Source: Candidatus Hodarchaeota archaeon (GTDB lineage Archaea; Asgardarchaeota; Heimdallarchaeia; Hodarchaeales; YT1-039). Taken from it: a DNA stretch of 12,635 bases. The stretch covers positions 1 to 12,635 of the forward strand of contig JAEOTF010000332.1 of the NCBI GenBank assembly GCA_016840025.1. The letters are read 5' to 3'. Below the pieces are notes generated by a model. The model was not told the DNA's origin. It did no database searches and worked only from the letters and a program-made list of their open reading frames with translations. Below, piece after piece: positions 8,301-12,635 of this stretch (its first letter is position 1; every line of letters begins with the position of its first letter). The translations under genes and the position numbers were made by a program.

Positions 8301-8931
8301 CAAAGTTGCTTGCTTCATAAAGAGAAGAGTTCGCAAAATATACTTCTTTGTATACTTGAATTACTTGTCTTTCAAAGAAAACAACAATGGAAACATTATA
8401 AGGTCCTGAAATATCTGAAGAGTGAATTTGTCTTCCTGGAACTTCTACTGTTCTGTTCTGTATTCCCACTGGAGTAATTTGCTCACTATAGCCGATACCT
8501 GCGATATTTTGATCACTCCCCTTTTCTGTAAGTACAATACCTATACCTAATAGATATTTTTCAGAAGAATTAATCTCCAAACTAAAAGATAGCGAATCAT
8601 AGCCTGGAAGGTTATTACTGTCATTTTTTACAAAATCACTTAGAATTCTAAGTGATATACCCACTTCCTTATCATAGAGGCTACTATCATTCATACTTTC
8701 GAGTATTTCTGCAAAAAGATCCTCAATTTCCAATGGGCTTTCAACATAATGCGTTTTATTATCAGATGAATCACTATCTCTATTATTTCTTTTAATGTTA
8801 TATTTCGTAACATTTTTTTCTTCGCATTGTTGGTTAGGGCTAGATAAAATAGTTTCAACATCTGTCCGAATGTATACGGTATTTTGTATTACTATAAAAA
8901 GGATAAACAATAAACTATATGATCTATTCAT
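5395..8931 (-). CDS. Large exported, membrane-anchored surface protein with repeated beta domains and three fibronectin-III-like domains
   Basis: About 1178 aa from the ATG at 8931. The open frame continues to a TTG at 8985, but starting at 8931 gives a proper signal peptide (MNRSYSLLFILFIVIQ). GGAGGT lies at 8948-8953, 16 nt upstream, longer than usual spacing. Residue numbers below count from 8985. Residues 130-840 are beta-rich with a recurring pattern: a DxDxNG-like loop, then a strand such as LxIxIxV, then TG-Y/F (DNDPDEFFEG 245, DPDKNG 381, DDDLNG 625, DEDKNG 747). Three FnIII-like domains follow at about 868-958, 964-1053 and 1060-1145, each with EVIIxWxTDE or a similar strand, xVxYG and PxTTYxxxxxxxD. 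A Thr/Ser/Lys linker leads to a TM helix (about 1171-1186) and the tail KKKKQINKSY. I count about 36 N-x-S/T sequons. A role in adhesion, cell envelope or ligand binding is inferred; no enzyme motif is seen. Confidence 0.85.
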   Translation of the reverse strand: MNRSYSLLFILFIVIQNTVYIRTDVETILSSPNQQCEEKNVTKYNIKRNNRDSDSSDNKTHYVESPLEIEDLFAEILESMNDSSLYDKEVGISLRILSDFVKNDSNNLPGYDSLSFSLEINSSEKYLLGIGIVLTEKGSDQNIAGIGYSEQITPVGIQNRTVEVPGRQIHSSDISGPYNVSIVVFFERQVIQVYKEVYFANSSLYEASNFDDSGISFMEQYLDWPVDNDPDEFFEGHAIRIGIQSILEGTFIIAILFEPEVFAQQSEKNSILAYAYTQITLGENQVILKVNSRVLSLESRPENYYIKAMYIQQIEKTLDVINPNEVISLVSNRVLGFGFRNWIFYEPSNISLDQNISSISQSDPDKNGKINTVTLNFIINASENEDVVLHYKIADKIGQEMENIMKDEELQNGSQAIKLNISGALIYQFLNSSPFSVKVRIFDKHDSWHIYPLAFQIYECNLSGLGEYENVTARFQDEYADQLLSDTSKNDLEIRIGVQVEKSGQFIFEGYLIPTSVGMTEASLRWASVVELSEGYTNLSQIIDGRLIQARGISGPFLLRNLRIIDQSNQTMDWRSIAPFSTYNYSLQDFGQTVKPTIDTYGWFILDDDLNGVNDTLVLNITITSTVTGNFSIRSTIGIPPYHSVVNSSYVEFLSPGTQVVTCNFSSKVIWKQTFEHMLFFDKIILSNESKITLIHYSHSWIRLSPKGFEITSKDSSFVGVFRDRGIDEDKNGFYECLIITIGMICNETGYYSVEANLSTANSIQINILTPIYCNDEYFELEIKLNASDLFLSRHRAPRSGENESFALKDLYLKNESTGEIFDQINDTAYITKSYFTNSFEFENKTVDIVPPKIISGPLIQVLGEDEVIIGWMTDEPATSEVYYGVDINIPQKIIHPIYSTWHFILLQYLLPGTTYYYQIASSDKEQNGPTRSQIAKFSTPGLDTKAPVFLFGPQVHIISSEEVIITWITDELTDSQVSYGMEDMNYAIFHPEFNVSHQIIIDNLIPNTTYWFRAISTDKAGNRPTIVPGNFSTPPMQIPLTFIQEPEVIIIQTHSVTIGWSTNLESDALVFYGLDENYGAYTSNKSLVKYHTITLVGLASGRTFHAMVLSKAGSQTVRSEDFFFTTANSIPATTSTQKGDKYTEGKPPTISGFEIFVPFIVIFFLLCKKKKQINKSY

Positions 8932-8947
8932 CCTTTTAATGTAAATA

Positions 8948-8953
8948 ACCTCC
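8948..8953 (-). promoter_or_regulatory. Ribosome-binding site of the surface-protein gene
   Basis: GGAGGT on the minus strand is a strong Shine-Dalgarno match. It is 16 nt before the ATG at 8931 and downstream of the TTG at 8985, so it argues against the TTG as the start. Confidence 0.45.
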
Positions 8954-8987
8954 AATGAGTGAATGACAGTCTGTTTGCAGTCCAAGC

Positions 8988-10502
8988 CTATCCAAAGAGA
9001 AAACCAATGCCCAAACCTGCCACTAACACTTTAAACATGGGTAACATCATTCCAGAAAGCGCAGTGGCACGTCCACCATAAGATTTTAGAAAAAATTTGA
9101 TGTCACGTTTTACATAAATGATAGCTGATCTTGAAAACCTAGATTCTGAATTTTCTTCTACATCTACATTTAGAACATGAGGCCCATATTTCAGCGGTAG
9201 AAATTGCAGCCATAATGCATCACCAATTTGTAGAATTTGTGATAAACTGCCTACTATGTCTTCTCCTCCCTTAGTTAAAAAAGACAAGTTTTTAGATTTA
9301 ATCTTAAAATTTCTTGAAGGATCCAAAGAAAATAGCTTCTTAACCTGATCTGGTTCTAGAGTCAATCTCCCACCTTTAAATCGAAAAGATATAGGTCTTT
9401 TCTTTTCCTTAAAATCTTCGGATTGATTAAGTGCAAAGATAATAATTCGGAATGGATCAAATGTTCCAGCATGAATGCTTGGATATCCAAAAGTAATCCA
9501 AAGATCGCTCTTTTTGAATGCATCAAGATTATCAACGAGATTGACTATGATCCGATCAATTAAAGTCCAGATCTCTGGGATCTTCTTCATAGCCTCTGGA
9601 AGAAGTAACTCCCTCATTAATTTCAAAGAAATTCTCGAAATATCTCCTGTGAGGAAATTTGTTAATTTTTCTTCCGCAATTATTTCTTTTATCTCAGCTA
9701 TAAGATTTTCTTGGCTCATCATATCTGGCATGCTTTTTTGGAGATAAATTAATAATAGAATCTTTTCACGGGCGATTTCTACTCGTGTTTGATTATCTGT
9801 TTCCGATAAAAAACTGGGATTTAGTGATTTTTCAATTAGATGAGTCCATTCATCAAACTTAAGTCTAGTAATTGGATCTAAACATGTAAAAAACGCGTCA
9901 CTTAAAATATTATCAAGGGTGCTTGGGATACTTGTTGGATTGTAGAAATTCATTAGACCTCCTGGTTCATATACTGGTCTTAATGGCGTTCGAAGGAGAA
10001 GAGTCATTCCAAATGCAATTAAAAGAAGCCCAATACTCACAACTAAGAATAAGTTTGAATTGTATGTACTGGGGTCGTCATAATCTATGGGTAAAGAGGA
10101 ATATCCAAATGATAAGGCTGCTAAAACTACTAGAATAATGATTGAATAAGATGAACGGAAGGTTGTATAAAGTGCTTTTTCTGTCTCATCAAATCCTTCA
10201 ATTCCCCCTAAAGGAAATCCTTTGCTAATTTTTTTCTTAATTTCTTTATTAAAACTTCGAAGTTGTATTTGCCCGTTTAAAGCGAATAAAATTCCAATCG
10301 AAATTTGACAAAGAAAAAGTATCATCGAAATTGAAGCTAAAAACGGTTCAACTGCACCCTTGCCCTCAGCTTCAAGATCAAAAATTGAATCGCCCTTGTA
10401 TCCTGCTATAATGAGCGCAATCTGAAGAATGGTAATTGTCATCATGAGAAATGGTGCGATGCGATTACAAAAAGCGTTTAGATTATTTTCAAACCTAGCC
10501 AT
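8988..10502 (-). CDS. Multi-spanning membrane protein with large soluble loop, unknown function
   Basis: A 504-aa protein I do not recognise. Hydrophobic segments suggest TM helices at about 14-33, 54-76, 118-135, 150-170 and 484-503. Between TM4 and TM5 lies a soluble part of some 310 residues. Its first half (about 195-330) is helical, with Leu-rich, charged helices such as REKILLLIYLQKS and LIAEIKEIIAEEKL. Its second half (about 345-465) looks beta-rich (ISFRFKGGRLTL, WLQFLPLKYGPHVLNVDVEE), perhaps an Ig-like sandwich; the phrase GPHVLNVDV is typical of such folds. The stop codon is 56 nt before the ATG of the surface-protein gene on the same strand, so the two are probably co-transcribed and may work together in the envelope. 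The ATG at 10502 has a GGGTGA ribosome site (10512-10517) 9 nt upstream. No transporter or enzyme signature was found. Confidence 0.82.
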   Translation of the reverse strand: MARFENNLNAFCNRIAPFLMMTITILQIALIIAGYKGDSIFDLEAEGKGAVEPFLASISMILFLCQISIGILFALNGQIQLRSFNKEIKKKISKGFPLGGIEGFDETEKALYTTFRSSYSIIILVVLAALSFGYSSLPIDYDDPSTYNSNLFLVVSIGLLLIAFGMTLLLRTPLRPVYEPGGLMNFYNPTSIPSTLDNILSDAFFTCLDPITRLKFDEWTHLIEKSLNPSFLSETDNQTRVEIAREKILLLIYLQKSMPDMMSQENLIAEIKEIIAEEKLTNFLTGDISRISLKLMRELLLPEAMKKIPEIWTLIDRIIVNLVDNLDAFKKSDLWITFGYPSIHAGTFDPFRIIIFALNQSEDFKEKKRPISFRFKGGRLTLEPDQVKKLFSLDPSRNFKIKSKNLSFLTKGGEDIVGSLSQILQIGDALWLQFLPLKYGPHVLNVDVEENSESRFSRSAIIYVKRDIKFFLKSYGGRATALSGMMLPMFKVLVAGLGIGFLFG

Positions 10503-10549
10503 TTGTTTCAGTCACCCAGCAAAAGTAATTTTATGGATTATATAGACAA

Positions 10550-10558
10550 GTATATTTA
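10550..10558 (-). promoter_or_regulatory. Probable TATA box for the minus-strand membrane/surface gene cluster
   Basis: TAAATATAC on the minus strand lies about 50 nt before the ATG at 10502. A transcript starting some 25 nt downstream would have a short leader containing GGGTGA. A second TATA-like CTATATAATC at 10538-10547 is an alternative. Confidence 0.4.
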
Positions 10559-10578
10559 CATTACATTATCAGAGATAT

Positions 10579-10590
10579 ATCAAATTTGAT
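10579..10590. promoter_or_regulatory. Perfect 12-bp palindrome between divergent promoters, possible operator
   Basis: ATCAAATTTGAT is fully symmetric and overlaps by three bases a second palindrome, GATATATC (10574-10581). It is about midway in the 154-nt region between the start of the minus-strand membrane-protein gene (10502) and the plus-strand zinc-ribbon gene (10657), directly before the plus-strand TATA-like box. A regulator bound here could control both directions. The regulator is unknown; the RAM-domain protein itself cannot bind DNA alone. Confidence 0.4.
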
Positions 10591-10599
10591 TTAAAAATT
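10589..10599 (+). promoter_or_regulatory. Probable TATA box for the zinc-ribbon membrane-protein gene
   Basis: ATTTAAAAATT fits an archaeal TATA box. Transcription would start near 10620, giving a leader of roughly 35 nt that includes the GAGGAG ribosome site at 10640-10645. Confidence 0.4.
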
Positions 10600-10639
10600 A
10601 TCATATTCTTTCATTTAGATGGATTAATTTAAGCCAATA

Positions 10640-10645
10640 GAGGAG
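10640..10645 (+). promoter_or_regulatory. Ribosome-binding site for the gene at 10657
   Basis: GAGGAG ends 11 nt before the ATG and supports this start. Confidence 0.55.
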
Positions 10646-10656
10646 ATACTTCCGCC

Positions 10657-10962
10657 ATGTCGTTCTTTGACTTGCTTGATTGGGCTGAACCTAGGTATTT
10701 AATCGGCGTTACTGTAGCAGCTTGGATAGTTACTTTTATTCTCTGGATGATTTCACCAGAGCTGGTTCCAGTAGCATTGATTATCGCAATCCTTCTATCA
10801 ATCTTTACAGTTGTGTTCTTATTCGTTCCAATTAGTGAAAGTGGTTCTGCAGCAAAGGTGGACAAAATGACAGGGAAACAACGATGTCGGGTGTGTCATC
10901 AATATTTCGATGAATTATTGGATGGCATTTGCTATAATTGTAATCAACAGGTCGAAAATTGA
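10657..10962 (+). CDS. Small two-TM protein with C-terminal zinc ribbon
   Basis: A 101-aa membrane protein. Hydrophobic helices lie at about 14-31 (YLIGVTVAAWIVTFILW) and 37-58 (VPVALIIAILLSIFTVVFLF), joined by a short turn. After a polar linker with basic residues, Cys77-x2-Cys80 and Cys92-x2-Cys95 form a zinc-ribbon-like pair 11 residues apart (RCRVCHQYF ... GICYNC). The ribbon is most likely cytoplasmic, since reducing conditions and the basic flank (KVDKMTGKQR) favour that side. Small TM-zinc-ribbon proteins are common in archaea and mostly uncharacterised; a docking or sensing role is only a guess. It is divergent from the membrane/surface cluster and shares its promoter region. Its own ribosome site is strong. 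A minus-strand open frame over the same DNA is a shadow. Confidence 0.85.
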   Translation: MSFFDLLDWAEPRYLIGVTVAAWIVTFILWMISPELVPVALIIAILLSIFTVVFLFVPISESGSAAKVDKMTGKQRCRVCHQYFDELLDGICYNCNQQVEN

Positions 10963-11264
10963 TTTGAGTTATAAGTGATAGAAGTAGAGCCAAATCTTGA
11001 ATGTCCAGAATTAGCAAATCGCAAGAGTGGTATATACTAAATCCAGTAGTATTGATCAGATATTTTCTGTTTGAATTTTGGTTTTTTATCTCTACAAACC
11101 TCAAAAGATCGATTATCTAATCTGTTAATTTTTATATAATTATGAGGAAGAAGAGATATGTTTTTTTTTGTAGATTTAGATTATTATCATTAGTCACATT
11201 GCTGATATCCTATTGACTCCAGAATTAACAAGAGCTCTTAGAAAAGTAATTTAGCTGAACTACA
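10963..11264. other. Intergenic stretch with T-tracts and one strong TATA-like box
   Basis: No convincing gene or tRNA was seen in these 302 nt. A T6 run at 11082-11087 may end the upstream transcript. At 11129-11140 TTTTTATATAAT is the best TATA-like sequence nearby on the plus strand; a transcript starting some 25 nt later would begin around the T9 run at 11161-11169, about 100 nt before the ATG at 11265. Only tiny open frames follow it (24 aa from 11141). A short non-coding RNA is possible but not shown. Confidence 0.4.
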
Positions 11265-11354
11265 ATGATAAATTCCTTTAATTACCTAATGTGGATATTA
11301 GGAAGCTCAAATGAGGAAGTCAGTATTATCAAAGACTTTACAGGATTGATTCAA

Positions 11355-11489
11355 ATGGGGACAGCAAAAAGAAGTCGAAAGAAACGATTTGAAAATGATA
11401 TTGCCTCCCAATATTATGCGGAGGAACGAAAGAGCCTCGAACTCGCAAAAAAACGTAAATTAGCCCGTCGAAAGGCGGTAAAATCTTGA
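11355..11489 (+). CDS. Very small basic protein, unknown function
   Basis: The 44-residue frame from ATG 11355 starts MGTAKRSRKKRFEND and ends RKLARRKAVKS at a TGA (11487-11489). I count 16 Lys/Arg in 44 residues, mostly in two blocks around an acidic, probably helical middle (AEERKSLELAKKRK). Such composition fits a nucleic-acid-binding or ribosome-associated peptide. The frame is open upstream to an ATG at 11265, which would add 30 residues of a different, hydrophobic character (MINSFNYLMWILGSS). I prefer the shorter form because the composition changes abruptly at its Met. No clear ribosome site precedes either ATG, so the start and even the coding status remain uncertain. A strong hairpin follows 27 nt after the stop. 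Confidence 0.5.
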   Translation: MGTAKRSRKKRFENDIASQYYAEERKSLELAKKRKLARRKAVKS

Positions 11490-11516
11490 TGCGATAAGAG
11501 TAATTCCATTAACGCG

Positions 11517-11544
11517 TTCAAGGTGTCTTTCATGACATCTTGAA
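11517..11544 (+). ncRNA. Strong RNA hairpin after the small basic-protein gene
   Basis: TTCAAGGTGTC (11517-11527) pairs along its full length with GACATCTTGAA (11534-11544) around the loop TTTCAT. Ten pairs are Watson-Crick and one is G-U. G11516 and C11545 add another pair. The mixed composition makes this less likely to be chance than the A+T-rich repeats elsewhere. It is followed by CCGGGAGGG and has no T-run directly after it, so it is not a bacterial-type terminator. It may be a 3'-UTR element, an RNA processing site or part of a small RNA. The G-U wobble on the plus strand means the plus-strand RNA folds better than its complement, where that position becomes A-C. Confidence 0.5.
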
Positions 11545-11608
11545 CCGGGAGGGTGCTGTAATTATTATGTTTCTGAAGTCTTAAGTGAATTTAAGGCATC
11601 TTATACTG

Positions 11609-11616
11609 TTTTTTTT
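11609..11616 (+). terminator. T8 tract, probable plus-strand terminator
   Basis: A run of eight T follows the hairpin by 64 nt, between converging genes. Oligo-T runs terminate archaeal RNA polymerase without needing a hairpin. Confidence 0.4.
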
Positions 11617-11663
11617 AATAGGCTTTTTAGAATATCATACGATAAAAATTGGTATTTTTTATG

Positions 11664-11671
11664 AAAAAAAA
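11664..11671 (-). terminator. T8 tract on the minus strand, probable terminator of the propeller-protein gene
   Basis: An A8 run on the plus strand is a T8 run on the minus strand, 25 nt past the TAG stop of the propeller-protein gene. It sits in a partly symmetric block (GGTATTTTTT ... AAATATCC, 11651-11680). Confidence 0.45.
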
Positions 11672-11696
11672 GAAATATCCCTCCTTTATAGAATTC

Positions 11697-12635
11697 CTAG
11701 TTTTTCTCCATAATATCTCTTTTAATTCGTTTTCTCCTGAAGATACCCATTAATAGTCCATTTCCAATTGCCACTACTGTTATTATAGCGATAAATGGTG
11801 GTTTTAACAGAGTGTCCACAAGTGAAAGTGTATTATATACTGGTAATGCTTCTTTAGGTGAGTTACGAGTCGGAAAAATGAAAGCTTGCTCTGATGGACC
11901 TGTATTAAGAACAATGACTTTTCCTGAATTAGTACCAATAATTACTTCCATTTTGTTGTCACTGTTAATATCTATCATGCTAAGTGCTGTAATTCGATCT
12001 TTTGTAAGGAAGTTAGCCCATGAAACCTCTCCTATTGCGGTACTATAGGCATAAATGACTTCATCATGAGCAAAAATTGCCATCTGTTCACTAATATCCT
12101 CACTTGGAAGGATTAGAAGATCTCTTATGAGATTAATTTCATAATGAATAGTCTTCCAGTAAAAGAATCCATCGTTTCCTCGTAATCCATATGAGGAATA
12201 TAGAGATGCATCTGGATCCCACACCATGAATCCAATATCAAGCATATCTACTCCATCAAGATCAACAATTTCGATGTCAATTACTCTACCAATAAAACTA
12301 CCATAGTCCCAGACCTTTGTACCTGCAGAGATGACTGTAATATTTTGATCGTTGTGCCCAAGAATCAGTTCAAGTGGTGGATTATCTGTTACATTTCCAA
12401 CGCGAAGTATAGAACAATAAGGTGTTTTTGTTTCATATTTAAGAGCTCCATCGCTATCAAAAATATTAACTCTGTTATTTACGACATTTGTTGAATCGTT
12501 AAGTAACGCACTAATTTCAAGTTGAGTTTCTCCATCATTTTCAAATTTGCCTAAGAAGAGATCTATCACACTACCTTCAATGCTATGTTCTAGGACTTTA
12601 TCATCTGGGAAGTTTTCCCCTTCTAGTAAAAGTAT
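11697..12635 (-). CDS. Membrane-anchored beta-propeller-like extracellular protein, C-terminal part (5' end outside window)
   Basis: The last 312 residues of a protein whose frame stays open to the window edge; the GTG at 12569 is internal and not a proven start. Repeats of one pattern are visible: a strand ending in a D-rich loop followed by LxI/VxxG. Examples are LFLGKFENDGETQLEIS, VGNVTDNPPLELILGH, IEIVDLDGVDMLDIGF and MIDINSDNKMEVIIGTNSG. This is the signature of FG-GAP/VCBS-type or PQQ-like propeller blades, where the acidic loops often bind calcium. The protein ends with a single TM helix (numbering from 12569: about 258-277, FIAIITVVAIGNGLLMGIF) and a basic tail RRKRIKRDIMEKN, which places the propeller outside the cell. 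It probably binds a ligand or partner; no catalytic motif is seen. It is convergent with the small basic-protein gene. Confidence 0.82.
   Translation of the reverse strand: MLLLEGENFPDDKVLEHSIEGSVIDLFLGKFENDGETQLEISALLNDSTNVVNNRVNIFDSDGALKYETKTPYCSILRVGNVTDNPPLELILGHNDQNITVISAGTKVWDYGSFIGRVIDIEIVDLDGVDMLDIGFMVWDPDASLYSSYGLRGNDGFFYWKTIHYEINLIRDLLILPSEDISEQMAIFAHDEVIYAYSTAIGEVSWANFLTKDRITALSMIDINSDNKMEVIIGTNSGKVIVLNTGPSEQAFIFPTRNSPKEALPVYNTLSLVDTLLKPPFIAIITVVAIGNGLLMGIFRRKRIKRDIMEKN

Noticed and set aside
8932..8985. TTG start at 8985 for the giant surface protein.
   Set aside because: It would put 18 polar residues before an otherwise normal signal peptide, and the GGAGGT lies downstream of it.
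10832..11104. A 90-aa minus-strand open frame over the zinc-ribbon gene.
   Set aside because: It covers the cysteine-coding part of a well-supported plus-strand gene and has no recognisable domain; a shadow frame.
11265..11354. N-terminal extension of the small basic protein from ATG 11265.
   Set aside because: Its composition differs sharply from the rest and it has no ribosome site; kept only as an alternative start.
11490..11620. A tRNA or C/D-box RNA around the hairpin (TGATG at 11487, TTCAAG at 11517).
   Set aside because: No cloverleaf, anticodon arm or acceptor pairing could be formed, and no proper C and D boxes at suitable spacing were found.

Overview
The window is A+T-rich, gene-dense DNA from an archaeon. 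The archaeal assignment rests on gene content: an XPB-type helicase tail of the archaeal kind, a protein laid out like archaeal NusA (two KH domains, about 140 aa), an archaeal-type RNA 3'-phosphate cyclase, a stand-alone Lrp/AsnC RAM domain, and TATA-like boxes with GGAGG-type ribosome-binding sites. The large N-glycosylation-rich exported proteins with C-terminal membrane anchors fit an archaeon of the Asgard type. That last point is an impression; no marker gene here proves the lineage.

Left part (1-5000), mostly information processing. It holds the 3' end of an XPB-like helicase gene, a NusA-like KH protein whose first KH domain has lost its GxxG loop, an alpha/beta hydrolase with an altered acid position, rtcA on the minus strand and, divergent from rtcA, a 596-aa protein. 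That protein joins a PIN-type nuclease domain, a poly-lysine linker, a helical-repeat region and a C-terminal beta-rich domain. Together with rtcA it suggests RNA cleavage or RNA-end metabolism.

Middle part (5100-10500), minus strand. Three genes lie head to tail and are probably co-transcribed: a 504-aa membrane protein with about five TM helices, a surface protein of about 1180 aa (signal peptide, repeated beta domains with DxDxNG-like loops, three fibronectin-III-like domains, C-terminal anchor), and a stand-alone RAM domain of 82 aa. They look like a cell-surface module with a small sensor-like protein at the end. A divergent gene at 10657 encodes a two-TM protein with a zinc ribbon. The shared promoter region contains a perfect 12-bp palindrome.

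Right part (10960-12635). It holds a largely non-coding stretch, a short very basic protein, a strong RNA hairpin, T-tracts that probably terminate converging transcripts, and the 3' part of a gene for a membrane-anchored beta-propeller-like extracellular protein that runs off the window. No rRNA, tRNA, CRISPR array, transposase or phage gene was seen.
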